Below are positions 1 through 9,003 of a DNA stretch of 64,000 bases, in pieces. Origin of the DNA: Candidatus Eisenbacteria bacterium (lineage in GTDB: Bacteria > Eisenbacteria > RBG-16-71-46 > SZUA-252); NCBI GenBank assembly GCA_005893305.1, contig VBOZ01000025.1, positions 1 through 64,000 on the forward strand, given 5' to 3'. The notes under the pieces are model-generated. The model worked only from the letters and a program-made list of their open reading frames with translations. It was not told the DNA's origin and searched no databases. The stretch's first letter is position 1, and each line of letters starts with the position of its first letter. A program made the position numbers and the translations under genes.

Positions 1-2
1 GG

Positions 3-2153
3 CGTGCCGCGGACAACTCGCATTACGAGGTGGAGAATGGGCCGTCGGTGAACGACCGGTTCGCCAAGGTAACTCGCGGCACGAGCTATGGCTGGGACGG
101 CAGCGACGCCAGCATGACCACCAACGCGATCTACAACTGGGTCCAGGTCTCAGCCCCCGTGAATGTCGCCTGGATCCAGCCGTCCACGTTCGGAGGGAGC
201 GGTTTCCCGGCCAGCAAGCAAGACCACGGATTCGTGACGGAGTCCGGGGCGACCTACGCCACCGGGACGAACGCTAACAAACGTGTCGTCGAGTTTGTCG
301 TCGGGCCCGGAGGAAACTACGTGAGTGGGCCGACACCGCTCATTCACTACACCGGGACCGGACAGGCGACGGCCGTCGGACTTGCCGCCGGCCCCGACGG
401 CCTCTATCTGACCGATCTCTACAAGGACCTTGGGGCGACAACCCCGATCGATCCCGGGGCCAACGTCCTCCGGATCAAATACCGCGGCGCCGTCAACTTC
501 TCGGCGACGCCAACGAGCGGCCCCCCGCCGCTCGCGGTGCAGTTCACCGACTTGTCGGACGTACCCGGCGCCTCCGCGTGGTTCTGGGACTTTGGGGACG
601 GCGCGACGAGCACCTTGCGGAATCCTTCCCATACGTACGCGGCGGGTGTGTACGACGTACGGTTGAGCGTGACCGGAACGAACGGCATCGTCGTGGCTGA
701 GAAGTCGAACTACATTACGGCAGGAACGTTCTCCTACGTGCCGGGCCTCACGGGAAATTACTACGACAATATGGATTTCACCGCTCTCGCGCTGACGCGC
801 GTCGATCCCACCGTCGACTTCGACTGGGGGCTCGGATCGCCGAGCCCGCTGATGGGGGACGACCAGTTCTCGGTCCGCTGGACGGGCCAGGTGTCGCCGC
901 TCTATACGGAGACCTACACCTTTTACTCGAATACCGATGACGGCGCGCGCCTCTGGGTCAACGGCCAGCTCGTCATCGATCGATGGGTCAATCAGGCCCT
1001 CCAAGAGGATTCTGGCTTCATCACGCTCACCGCGGGGCAGTACTACGACATCAAGTATGAATACTTCGACGATACCCAGGATGCCATCGTCCATCTCTCC
1101 TGGTCGAGCCCCAGCCAGCCGAAGGAGATCATCCCGGTCGGCCGGCTCCGCACCGTGAGCGCGGGGGTGGCGGACTTTTCGGGGTCTCCGAGGAGCGGCC
1201 TAGCGCCGCTCTCGGTGCAATTCACTGATTTGTCGACCGTGCCTGGCCCCTCGGCGTGGGTCTGGAACTTTGGGGACGGAACCACCAGCTCCACCCAGAG
1301 TCCGAATCATCTGTACGCCGCGGCCGGTACCTACGACGTCCGGCTCGACGTGACGGGATCGAACGGCGTCGTGACGGCCCAAAAGGCGGCCTATGTCACC
1401 GTGAGTGCCAGCACGGTCACGTACCAGCCCGGGCTGACGGGCAACTACTATGACAATCTAGAGTTCACGGGCTTCAAGTTCTCACGGGTCGATTCGACCA
1501 TCGACTTCAACTGGGGATTTGGGTCTCCGGATCCCCGGATCGGCAACGATACCTATTCGGTGGAATGGACGGGGCAGGTGTCGCCCCGCTACACCGAGAC
1601 GTATCGCTTCTACGCGAAAAGCGACGACGGGAATCGCCTCTGGATCAACAACCAGCTCATCATCGATCGATGGACCCACCAGGCACTCCGAGAAGATTCG
1701 GGCAGCGTCGCTCTCACGGCGGGCCAGTTCTACAACCTCCAGATGGATTTCTTCGACAACACCCAGGAAGGGGAAGTCCATCTCTCGTGGTCGAGCCCGA
1801 GCCAGCTCAAAGAGATCATCCCGAGGAGCCGCCTCCGCACCAACGATTCGGTCACGGCCGTCGAGGGCCCTCCGCTCGTGCCGGTTTCTCGCGCAATGCT
1901 GCTGGGCGCGCGTCCCAACCCCTTCCGGTTGGGCAGCGTGCTGGAATTCGCGCTGCCCACGCGAGGTCACGCGTCCCTTCGAATCTTCGACGTCCGGGGG
2001 GCGGTGGTGGCGACGCTGTTCGACGGCGTCGCGGAGGCCCAGCGACGGTACCAATTCCCCTTCGACGCGAGCGCGCTCCCGGCCGGTGTCTACTTCCAGC
2101 AGCTCAAGGCGGCCGGCGTCAGTGTCTCGAGGAAGATGGTTCTGCTTCGCTGA
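3..2153 (+). CDS. Secreted sugar-dehydrogenase-like / PKD / PA14 multidomain protein, 5' partial
   Basis: The reading frame is open to the left edge of the window, so the GTG at 30 is not a convincing start and the gene begins upstream. Counting from that GTG, residues 1-155 look like the end of a glucose/sorbosone dehydrogenase beta-propeller (GPDGLYLTDLY, then NVLRIKYRG). Two PKD domains follow at about 157-232 and 385-462, each with a WxxGDG-type core (WFWDFGDG and WVWNFGDG). Each is followed by a PA14 domain, at about 238-375 and 470-605 (LTGNYYDN, DDGARLWVNGQLVID, HLSWSSPSQ). The last 85 residues form a Por/FlgD-like C-terminal sorting domain (RPNPF, LRIFDVRG, LPAGVYF) typical of secreted FCB-group proteins. 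The protein is probably surface-attached or secreted and carbohydrate-related. The exact substrate is unknown. Confidence 0.85.
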   Translation, partial: RAADNSHYEVENGPSVNDRFAKVTRGTSYGWDGSDASMTTNAIYNWVQVSAPVNVAWIQPSTFGGSGFPASKQDHGFVTESGATYATGTNANKRVVEFVVGPGGNYVSGPTPLIHYTGTGQATAVGLAAGPDGLYLTDLYKDLGATTPIDPGANVLRIKYRGAVNFSATPTSGPPPLAVQFTDLSDVPGASAWFWDFGDGATSTLRNPSHTYAAGVYDVRLSVTGTNGIVVAEKSNYITAGTFSYVPGLTGNYYDNMDFTALALTRVDPTVDFDWGLGSPSPLMGDDQFSVRWTGQVSPLYTETYTFYSNTDDGARLWVNGQLVIDRWVNQALQEDSGFITLTAGQYYDIKYEYFDDTQDAIVHLSWSSPSQPKEIIPVGRLRTVSAGVADFSGSPRSGLAPLSVQFTDLSTVPGPSAWVWNFGDGTTSSTQSPNHLYAAAGTYDVRLDVTGSNGVVTAQKAAYVTVSASTVTYQPGLTGNYYDNLEFTGFKFSRVDSTIDFNWGFGSPDPRIGNDTYSVEWTGQVSPRYTETYRFYAKSDDGNRLWINNQLIIDRWTHQALREDSGSVALTAGQFYNLQMDFFDNTQEGEVHLSWSSPSQLKEIIPRSRLRTNDSVTAVEGPPLVPVSRAMLLGARPNPFRLGSVLEFALPTRGHASLRIFDVRGAVVATLFDGVAEAQRRYQFPFDASALPAGVYFQQLKAAGVSVSRKMVLLR
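486..1843 (+). repeat. Tandem duplication of a PKD-PA14 module inside the first gene
   Basis: Two copies of about 670 bases each (roughly 486-1156 and 1164-1843) encode the same domain pair. Corresponding positions are offset by about 678-687 bases, for example the codons for VQFTDLS in each PKD domain and those for TGQVSP in each PA14 domain. The copies differ at many third positions and some amino acids, so this is an old internal duplication rather than a fresh one. Confidence 0.8.
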
Positions 2154-2254
2154 TCGCTTCTCCGCGTCTGGTCGTTCGCTGAGTCTGCCCCACACGTAAA
2201 GCCCCGTAGCACAGCTGTTCAAGAATCTCTACGAGTCATTCGGAGGAAATCGTC

Positions 2255-2716
2255 ATGAAATGGGTGACACGAGAGAACGTGCATGTCGACCGGGTGGCCT
2301 GCCCGTGGCTTATTCGCAAGTTCCTGGATCCGGAGGCGGAGTTTCTGTTCGTCCCCGCCGATCAGGTGATGGCCGTTGCGGAGCGGGAGAAGGCCACGCC
2401 CTACGACGTGAAAGGCGTGGAGCTTGGGCATCACGGCAAGGAGTGCTCCTTCGACGCGATCATCAAGAAACACGGGCTCACGTCCGATCCGGCACTCGTC
2501 CTGCTCGCGAGAATCGTGAACGGGGCCGATACCGACAATTCCCTCTGGAATCAGCCTGAGTCCGCGGGGCTCAAGGCGGTCGCCGAAGGCTTTCGCGGCC
2601 TCGGCTACAAGGATGATCTCGCCCTGAACGCGGCCGAGTGGATCGTCTACGACGCGCTCTACGCCTACTGCCAACAGATGGTTCGGGAGCGCGACGCGGA
2701 AGGCGTCTCCCGGTGA
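2255..2716 (+). CDS. ChrB C-terminal-domain protein (chromate resistance family)
   Basis: This 153-residue protein matches the stand-alone Chrome_Resist (ChrB C-terminal) family: KWVTRENVHVDRVACPWLI at residues 2-20, DPEAEFLFVP at about 25-34, and conserved His/Asp/Glu residues further on (LGHHGKECSFD). ChrB proteins accompany ChrA chromate transporters or act in chromate sensing, but no chrA lies in this window, so a role in chromate resistance is only inferred. A clear GGAGG ribosome-binding site lies nine bases before the ATG. The stop overlaps the start of the next gene (GTGA), which suggests translational coupling. Confidence 0.85.
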   Translation: MKWVTRENVHVDRVACPWLIRKFLDPEAEFLFVPADQVMAVAEREKATPYDVKGVELGHHGKECSFDAIIKKHGLTSDPALVLLARIVNGADTDNSLWNQPESAGLKAVAEGFRGLGYKDDLALNAAEWIVYDALYAYCQQMVRERDAEGVSR

Positions 2717-3663
2717 AGAAGGGCGCGGTGGGACTCGGCGGACTGACGCTCCTGGACCACGTCGAGCTGCCGGCCCATCGGGGCGAGGGAGGCTTCGATC
2801 ACGCCGCGACGGATCGCCGCCTGGGCCGTCTCTACGTGGCGCACACCGCGAACGACGCGGTGGACGTGATCGACATCAAGGGGGGCCGTTACTTCGGCTC
2901 CATAGACGGGCTGAAGGGGGTCGCGGGAGCGCTCGTGCACGAAGGGGAGGGTCTGCTCTTCACCTCCAACCGCGGCGAGAACACCGTCGCGATCATGTCG
3001 GCGGCTTCCGAGGACGCTCCGATCAAGGTCGTGGTGGGGCATCGCCCGAACGGGCTGGCCTACGACCCCGAACACGGCGTGTTGCTGTGCGCGAACGTGG
3101 GGGATCCCGGCGGCGGGGATCCCCCGAGCGTGACCCTCGTCGACGTCCGGGCGGGGCGTCCGCTCGCGACCTATCCCATGCCCGGGCGCACCCGCTGGGC
3201 GATCTTCGATCCCGAGCAGCGGTTGTTCTTCGTCAACATCGCGGATCCGCCCCGGATCGCGGTCATCGGTCCGGGGAACCCCGAGCAGGGGGAGCGCTAC
3301 CTCGACATCCCCGCACGAGGGCCGCACGGGCTGGAGCTCGATCCGTCGGGGCACCGACTTCTCTGCGCGTGCGACGAGGGCGATCTCGTCTCGCTCGACT
3401 CCAAATCGGGGGAGGTGTTGGGGACGCTGAAGCTGACCGGTGCGCCGGACGTCGTCTTCCTGAACCGGTCGCTCGCGCATCTCTACGTGGCGATCGGGGA
3501 CCCCGGTGTCATCGACGTCATCGACATCGACGCGTGGAAGACGATCGAGGTCGTTCCCACCGAGCGCGGCGCGCATACCCTCGCGCACGACGAGGACTCG
3601 AATCGGGTGTACGCCTTTCTGCCCGAGAGCCACAGCGCGGCGGTCTTCCAAGACAGGGCCTGA
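2713..3663 (+). CDS. YVTN/YncE-type beta-propeller repeat protein
   Basis: The protein has about 316 residues and is built from repeated propeller blades (GRLYVAHTANDAVDVIDI, EGLLFTSNRGENTVAIM, HLYVAIGDPGVIDVIDI), as in the YncE / 40-residue YVTN family. The GTG at 2713 is chosen as start because it overlaps the stop of the ChrB-like gene. An earlier in-frame ATG at 2638 would run far into that gene. No signal peptide is visible from this start, so the protein may be cytoplasmic. The family is not tied to one reaction. Coupling to the ChrB-like gene hints at a shared function that cannot be named from the sequence. Confidence 0.75.
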   Translation: MKKGAVGLGGLTLLDHVELPAHRGEGGFDHAATDRRLGRLYVAHTANDAVDVIDIKGGRYFGSIDGLKGVAGALVHEGEGLLFTSNRGENTVAIMSAASEDAPIKVVVGHRPNGLAYDPEHGVLLCANVGDPGGGDPPSVTLVDVRAGRPLATYPMPGRTRWAIFDPEQRLFFVNIADPPRIAVIGPGNPEQGERYLDIPARGPHGLELDPSGHRLLCACDEGDLVSLDSKSGEVLGTLKLTGAPDVVFLNRSLAHLYVAIGDPGVIDVIDIDAWKTIEVVPTERGAHTLAHDEDSNRVYAFLPESHSAAVFQDRA

Positions 3664-3682
3664 GGGGCTATCCTACGGCGGC

Positions 3683-4374
3683 GTGGCCACCCTCGAAGAC
3701 GTCGTTTTCCTCATCGACTGCGACAACACACTGCTCGATAACGATCGCGTGAATGACGATCTCCGCGATCACCTTGCGGCAGAGTTCGGGCCCGCTAACC
3801 GTGACCGGTACTGGGCGATCTTCGAACAACTTCGCGCGGAGCTCGGGTACGCCGACTACTTGGGCGCCTTGCAACGCTATCGCCTGGGGGATGTGAGCAA
3901 CACGCGGCTGCTCCTGATGTCGTCGTTCCTGGTCGACTATCCGTTCGCAGGCCGGCTGTATCCCGGCGCTCTCGACGTCGTCCGCCATCTGCGCACCTGG
4001 GGACCGACGGTGATCTTGTCGGACGGCGACGTCGTGTTCCAACCGCGAAAGATCCAGCGCTCCGGCCTCTGGGCCGCGGTGGAAGGCCGGGTGTTGATCT
4101 ATGTTCACAAGGAGCAGATGCTCGACGCCGTCGCGGCGCTCTATCCGGCCCGGCACTTGTCATGGTCGATGACAAGCTGCGCATCCTCGCTGCGATGAAA
4201 GAAATCTGGGGCGATCGCCTGACGACGGTGTTTCCGCGCCAGGGACACTACGCCCACGACCCGAAAAACCTCTGCGCATACCCCGAAGCCGATCTCACGG
4301 TCGAACGTATCGGCGATCTGGTGACCTGCGATCTCGCCGCTTTGCTTGGCACGAAGACCACAAAGCGTTCATAA
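3683..4374 (+). CDS. HAD-superfamily phosphatase, frameshifted in this sequence
   Basis: The N-terminal part begins at GTG 3683 with the HAD nucleophile motif DCDNTLLDND. The frame then continues through a cap region and motif II (VILSDGD) to about position 4157. The conserved motif IV (MVDDKLRIL) lies in the next frame from 4162 and runs to the stop at 4374. Adding one base near 4157-4161 (cac ttg gtc atg in place of cac ttgtc atg) restores one continuous protein of about 230 residues. It is either a sequencing deletion or a recent pseudogene. The substrate is unknown. The preceding gene ends 19 bases upstream and the following gene converges, with 16 bases between stops. Confidence 0.75.
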
Positions 4375-4390
4375 CAACGCCGCGTCGTCG

Positions 4391-5941
4391 TCAGATGAAT
4401 TTCCTGAGCTTCGGCCAGGCCTCGGCGACCGGCATCTTCAGGCGGCGGCCGATGGAGACTCCGATCCCGCGTTCGTAAGGCATCGCGAGCGTCGAGTCGA
4501 CCGTGCCCACCTGCTGGACCGAATCGAACCATTGCGCGTTATCGGCGGGATCTCCGCCGATAATAATCAGCACGCGGCCGTCCCATCCCTCCGGACCCCA
4601 GAGCCAGTAGCTATTGTGCCCGCTCAGAGTCGGGGGAAGGCCCAAGCGGCGGTCGAGCACGTCGACCGCGCCCGCCTCGCCATAGTTCTGGGCGAACACG
4701 CGCGCGTGCTGTCGTTCCTCCGGGGTCAAGCTCTCCCAGGCGCGCGCCACCATCGCCGCGATCTCCTCCCAGCCGAACATATCGGCGTAGTGCTGCGACA
4801 GGGGGCCGACCTGTTGGCGCTCCTCGGTCTTAGGCGTCATGCCTGACGCCGCCTGATAGCGAAGAAAGCTCCGGACCGGCAACACCGGCAGCGCGAACGG
4901 CGCGGCGAGGACTCCGAGCAGGGCAACCAGCGCCACGAGGACCGGGCGTGCCCAGCGCGCGAGTCCGCTCGAGAGCCAGCGCTCCCATGCCACGCCGCCC
5001 GCCGCAAAGAGCGCCGGGTAGGCGGGGCTCAGGTAGCTCGCGCGGCTCCGGCCGCCGGCGAGGAGCAGCAGGCAGATCGAGAGCCACAGCCACCCGAACA
5101 GCCGCCACGGCTTCCCCGAGCGTGCCAAGAAAACGAACAGGAGTCCCGCGATCCACACCGGGGCATTGCCGGGGCCCATGGTCAGTACTTGGCCTTGGAA
5201 GAAATCCAGGGAACCGACGCGGGCCATCTTCTGCGCGGTCGCGTTTCGCATGAACTCGAGCGTCGGATAGTGATTCGCCACCTGCCAGAGCGCATGAGGC
5301 AGGAAGATCAGCGCGGCGATCCCGGCTGCAAGCCAGGGTCCCGATGTCCGGAGCGCGCGTCGATGCGCCGTGAGCAGGAGCCCCGACCCGATCCCGAGTC
5401 CGAGCCAGGACGCGCTGATCTTGTTCAGGAGACCGAGGCCGAGGATGCTCCCGAGGATGGCCCAGTCGAGGGTGCGGCCGGTGCGGAGGGCGCGGAGCAG
5501 GAGGAGGGAAGCGGCCGGCCAGAGCGCCATCTCGATCGCGTTCATCGAGTAGAAGTGCCCGACGGCGAGGTACACGGGCGCGAGCAGCGCGCACAGGCAG
5601 GCCAGTCCCTGCGCGAACCCTCGTCCGCCGGCCGCACGCGCCAGCCTTCCCGTCAGGAACACGGTGACTGCGCCCAGCAGTGCGGCCACGACCCGGATGG
5701 CTGCGAGGGATTCGCCGAACAGGGATCGTACGAGGGCGAGGAGAGCGATCGAGAGCGGGGGGTGATCCACGTAGCCCCATGCGAGGTGACGCGTGCTCGC
5801 CATGTAATAGAGCTCGTCGCGGAACCAGCCGTATTGCGTGAGGCAGGTCAGGTGGAGGAAGAGCGCGGCGAGCGCGAAAGCAGCCGAAAGCGCGTCGCCG
5901 CCGGAGTCTGTCCGTTGGGAGATGGAGGGCGTGCTGTTCAG
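4391..5941 (-). CDS. GT39-family (ArnT/PMT-like) integral membrane glycosyltransferase
   Basis: This is a polytopic membrane protein of about 500 residues. The signature near the N-terminus, RDELYYMASTRHLAWGYVDHPPL, is the first-loop Asp-Glu motif of GT39 enzymes, which move sugars from polyprenyl phosphates on the periplasmic side. The motif lies upstream of the first ATG (5803), so that ATG cannot be the start. A full first membrane segment is encoded between 5803 and about 5900. No in-frame ATG, GTG or TTG exists between 5804 and 6000 on this strand. A CTG at 5941, or a nearby ATC, is the best remaining start, and the exact beginning is uncertain. The C-terminal half is a soluble domain with aromatic and Gly motifs (NSYWLWGP). 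Confidence 0.75.
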   Translation of the reverse strand: MNSTPSISQRTDSGGDALSAAFALAALFLHLTCLTQYGWFRDELYYMASTRHLAWGYVDHPPLSIALLALVRSLFGESLAAIRVVAALLGAVTVFLTGRLARAAGGRGFAQGLACLCALLAPVYLAVGHFYSMNAIEMALWPAASLLLLRALRTGRTLDWAILGSILGLGLLNKISASWLGLGIGSGLLLTAHRRALRTSGPWLAAGIAALIFLPHALWQVANHYPTLEFMRNATAQKMARVGSLDFFQGQVLTMGPGNAPVWIAGLLFVFLARSGKPWRLFGWLWLSICLLLLAGGRSRASYLSPAYPALFAAGGVAWERWLSSGLARWARPVLVALVALLGVLAAPFALPVLPVRSFLRYQAASGMTPKTEERQQVGPLSQHYADMFGWEEIAAMVARAWESLTPEERQHARVFAQNYGEAGAVDVLDRRLGLPPTLSGHNSYWLWGPEGWDGRVLIIIGGDPADNAQWFDSVQQVGTVDSTLAMPYERGIGVSIGRRLKMPVAEAWPKLRKFI

Positions 5942-6052
5942 GTCGATCCCGAGCGTGTGATGACGAAACGATCTCCGCGACCGTGGCCGCGATAATGGAC
6001 TACTTGGATACTTTTGGCACCGGGAGAGTCCGCTTTCGGGCGATCGGAAGCG

Positions 6053-6081
6053 TTGCGCGGCGTGCGCCGGCGAGTGATACT
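6053..6081 (+). promoter_or_regulatory. Predicted sigma70-type promoter of tRNA-Arg(CCU)
   Basis: TTGCGC (6053-6058) and GATACT (6076-6081) are separated by 17 bases. The second box sits 11 bases before the first base of the tRNA. This is a match by eye to the -35/-10 consensus, with the -10 box the stronger evidence. Confidence 0.45.
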
Positions 6082-6092
6082 GGCGGGAATTT

Positions 6093-6169
6093 GCCCCCGT
6101 AGCTCAGACGGATAGAGCAGCGGTTTCCTAAACCGTTGGCCGGGTGTTCGACTCACCCCGGGGGCACCA
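6093..6169 (+). tRNA. tRNA-Arg (anticodon CCU)
   Basis: A full cloverleaf can be folded. The acceptor stem GCCCCCG pairs with CGGGGGC. The D stem is GCTC/GAGC. The anticodon stem GCGGT/ACCGT encloses the loop TTCCTAA with anticodon CCT. The T stem is GGGTG/CACCC with loop TTCGACT. The CCA end is encoded (6167-6169). It reads the AGG codon. Confidence 0.95.
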
Positions 6170-6297
6170 CACTCGGTCGGTGCCCGATCCCGGCGACCGC
6201 TCGGCCCCACACCGTTGTATACTCACAGGCTGGACCCCGCCGGCGCGAACGGGGTAGACATCGAGACACCAGCGCGGCCTACGTCCAGAGGAGGATC

Positions 6298-7275
6298 ATG
6301 ATCCGCTTCACGCCCCGTCGTCCCGTGCCAGTGCGCCATCTCCTCCCGCTCCTTCTGCTCGGCCTGCTCGCGGGCCCGGTCCACGCCCAGACGACCTACC
6401 TCCCAGGAGCGGAGCCTCCCACCAAGCAGAAGGCGCCTCCGGACTCGGTCATCACGATCGAGGTCCATTCGCTCGCGCCTGGCGTCTACGCGGCGAAGGT
6501 GAACTATGTCTGGACCGGCTGGGTCGAGCTTCCCGGCGGGCCCCTCCTGATCGACAGCGGGCTCGATGAGCGGACCGCGGCCGCTCTCGCGGACACGATC
6601 CGGGCGCGATCGGGGCCGAAGCCGGTGCAATACGTCGTGAACACCCATGCTCACGGAGACCACATCGGAGGAAACGCCTACTTCGCGGCTTCCGGGGCCA
6701 CGATCATCGCCCAGTCGAAGGTCGCCGCGAAGATCGATTCGACCACCAAGGCGTCCAAGCCGTCTCTACGCGTCGATCGGAAGAAGTTCCTTGGCCCCGT
6801 GGATCGCAAGGTAGAGATCCTTTGGCTGGGGAAGCCCGCGCACACGTCGAACGATTTGATCGTCTACCTCCCGAAGCAAAAGGTGCTCTTTGCGGGCGAC
6901 CTCATATCGAACAAGGCCATCCCGTTGCTGCTCGATCCCAATTTTGATCGTCTGGGATGGATCGCGTCGGTGGACTCCCTCATGTCGAAGGCGTTCGTCT
7001 TCGACAAGCTGATCCCGGGGCACGGGGTCTTGGCGGATCCCGTCGAGGAGGTGAGATTCACCCGCGGCTACTTGACCGATTCGTACGACAAGGCTGCCCG
7101 CGTGGCGGCGTGGGGCACGAGCTTGAACGCGGTCAAGGACTGGGCCTACCTCGGCCCGTACGAGGATGCCGAATTCTACAATGAGGTCCACTTCCTGAAC
7201 ATGCGGCGCCTCTACAACCAAGCGCGCGGCATCAAGACCCCCGGCCGGTCCCAGGCGCGCACCATCAAGAGGTAG
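6298..7275 (+). CDS. Secreted metallo-beta-lactamase-fold hydrolase
   Basis: Translation from ATG 6298 (ribosome-binding site AGAGGAGG just upstream) gives 325 residues. An N-terminal signal peptide has a leucine-rich core and ends near VHAQ. The metallo-beta-lactamase fold is marked by THAHGDHIGG (the HxHxDH zinc motif, about residue 115), a downstream His in KPAHTSND, an Asp in LFAGDLIS, and a late His in LIPGHGV. Together these are the five usual metal-binding positions. The protein is therefore a periplasmic or secreted zinc hydrolase. Relatives include B3-like beta-lactamases and alkylsulfatase- or quinoprotein-relay-type enzymes, and the sequence alone does not choose among them. Confidence 0.85.
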   Translation: MIRFTPRRPVPVRHLLPLLLLGLLAGPVHAQTTYLPGAEPPTKQKAPPDSVITIEVHSLAPGVYAAKVNYVWTGWVELPGGPLLIDSGLDERTAAALADTIRARSGPKPVQYVVNTHAHGDHIGGNAYFAASGATIIAQSKVAAKIDSTTKASKPSLRVDRKKFLGPVDRKVEILWLGKPAHTSNDLIVYLPKQKVLFAGDLISNKAIPLLLDPNFDRLGWIASVDSLMSKAFVFDKLIPGHGVLADPVEEVRFTRGYLTDSYDKAARVAAWGTSLNAVKDWAYLGPYEDAEFYNEVHFLNMRRLYNQARGIKTPGRSQARTIKR

Positions 7276-7276
7276 G

Positions 7277-7891
7277 GTGCCTGTCCGCGATCGGGCTCTA
7301 GTCCTCCTCCCGCTCGTCCTCTTCGGGCTCTCGATCGCCGCGGGCTGTGCCCGGGAGCCCCAGGACGTTCACGAGGCCCGGCTCGCGGCGGAGCGTTTCG
7401 TCGCGGCGATGGCGGGGAAGGATCTCGCGGAATTGCGAGAGAGAGCCACCTGCATCGTGTCGCTCCAGTCCGTGCAAGGCGGAAACGTGCTCCGCTTGGG
7501 CCCCGCACGGCGCGTCCCGATTTCGCTGCTCGACTCCCTGACGTCCTCGGCGTCCGCCACCCACCAACGGGCGGAATCGCTCTGGGCCCGGCCGGGAGGG
7601 GGCGACAAGGATGCGCAATTCGACGAGGTCCGTCGCGCGGCCCGCGTCGAGGTCATTTACCGAAACGCGCTCCGGGCGATCGCCCTCTCGAGGCCCGGCG
7701 TGCTGAACGATTCCGAGACCCTCCTCGAGACGCGCGCGATTCGGATGCGGATCCGCTATGCCGGACCCGTGATCGGCCCGAAGCCCGTCGACCGCGAAAT
7801 GATCCTTCGCCTCTTGAAGGCCCCCGCGGGGAAGTGGATCGCCTTCTCACTCTACGCGGCCGAGGACGATCCCCAGCCCGACGGGGTTTGA
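7277..7891 (+). CDS. Putative lipoprotein of unknown function
   Basis: The product has 204 residues. It starts with a short basic stretch and a hydrophobic segment ending in IAAGC, an acceptable lipobox with Cys at about residue 24, so it is probably lipidated. The mature part is mainly helical and mildly charged and has no family signature I recognise. It starts with GTG one base after the stop of the metallo-hydrolase gene, so the two are almost certainly co-transcribed and perhaps functionally linked. Confidence 0.7.
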   Translation: MPVRDRALVLLPLVLFGLSIAAGCAREPQDVHEARLAAERFVAAMAGKDLAELRERATCIVSLQSVQGGNVLRLGPARRVPISLLDSLTSSASATHQRAESLWARPGGGDKDAQFDEVRRAARVEVIYRNALRAIALSRPGVLNDSETLLETRAIRMRIRYAGPVIGPKPVDREMILRLLKAPAGKWIAFSLYAAEDDPQPDGV

Positions 7892-7989
7892 CCCGCTCCC
7901 GGCAACAGTGTTAGCCTACGGCCTGTGCCCCGAGACCCCCGCCCATTGCCGAAGGCCAGGCGATGGGCGTTTCTGCGCTTGAGGAGCCC

Positions 7990-9003
7990 ATGGTCATCAT
8001 CCTACGGCCCGATGCCACGCCGGAGCAGCGGCACGCGGTCGAGTCACGCATGCGTGAGCTTGGATTTCAGATCGTGCTCGCGCCATCCTCTCCTCGCGTT
8101 GTAATGGCCGCGGTCGGAGAGGGAAGCATGCCGCCGCTCGAGGAGATTCGCGCCCTCCCTGGGGTCGCGGAGGCGCGTCCGATTCCGGAGCCGTTCAAGC
8201 TCGCCAGTCGCAGCTTTCGCGAAACCACGAGCGTGATCCGGATCGGCAACGTGGATATCGGCGGCCCTTCGGTCGTGATCATGGCGGGGCCGTGCACGAT
8301 CGAGTCCGAGGAGCAGATGGTGCGAACGGCCGCGGCGGTGCGCTCGGCGGGAGCGACCGTCATGCGCGGCGGCGCGTTCAAGCCGCGCACTTCGCCCTAC
8401 TCGTTTCAAGGCCTCGGAGAGGAGGGGCTCAAGCTCATCCGCCGGGTCGCGGACTCCCAAGGGCTCCTGGTCATCTCCGAGATCATGGACAAGAGCCAGA
8501 TCTCCCTCATGGATCGCTACGTGGATATCTTCCAGGTGGGCGCGAGGAACATGCAGAACTACGCGCTCCTTCGCGAGCTGGGGAAGGTCGAGCGCCCCGT
8601 CCTGATCAAGCGTGGGTTGGCGGCGACCGTGGACGAGTGGCTCATGAGCGCGGAGTACGTCATCTCCGGCGGGAACGACCGCGTGATCGTCTGCGAGCGC
8701 GGCGTGCGCGCCTATGAGACCTACACCCGGAACACGCTCGACCTGAACGCCGTGGCGGTCGCGAAGGCGATCAGCCACCTGCCGGTCATCGTGGATCCGA
8801 GCCACGCCGCCGGAGTGAGGGACAAGGTGGTTCCGCTCGCCCGCGCGGCGATCGCCGCAGGCGCCGATGGCCTCCTCGTCGAGGTTCACTACGCGCCCGA
8901 GCAGGCGATCTGCGATGGCCAGCAGTCGCTGTACCCCGAACAGTTCGCGGCTCTGACGGCGCAGATCCGCCTGATCGCGGAAGCGGTGGGTCGGAGGTTC
9001 TGA
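7990..9003 (+). CDS. aroF: 3-deoxy-7-phosphoheptulonate (DAHP) synthase, AroF/type I-beta
   Basis: The enzyme condenses phosphoenolpyruvate and erythrose 4-phosphate in the first step of aromatic amino-acid synthesis. The first 70 residues form the small ferredoxin-like domain found before the barrel in this subfamily (MVIILRPDATPEQ). The barrel follows with MAGPCTIES, MRGGAFKPRTSPYSFQG, VGARNMQNY, LIKRGLAAT and VDPSHAAG, which carry the PEP/E4P and metal ligands. The ATG at 7990 matches the usual family N-terminus; the in-frame ATG at 7963 would add nine residues. The tryptophan operon 20 kb downstream uses the chorismate made by this pathway. The stop overlaps the start of the next gene. 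Confidence 0.93.
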   Translation: MVIILRPDATPEQRHAVESRMRELGFQIVLAPSSPRVVMAAVGEGSMPPLEEIRALPGVAEARPIPEPFKLASRSFRETTSVIRIGNVDIGGPSVVIMAGPCTIESEEQMVRTAAAVRSAGATVMRGGAFKPRTSPYSFQGLGEEGLKLIRRVADSQGLLVISEIMDKSQISLMDRYVDIFQVGARNMQNYALLRELGKVERPVLIKRGLAATVDEWLMSAEYVISGGNDRVIVCERGVRAYETYTRNTLDLNAVAVAKAISHLPVIVDPSHAAGVRDKVVPLARAAIAAGADGLLVEVHYAPEQAICDGQQSLYPEQFAALTAQIRLIAEAVGRRF

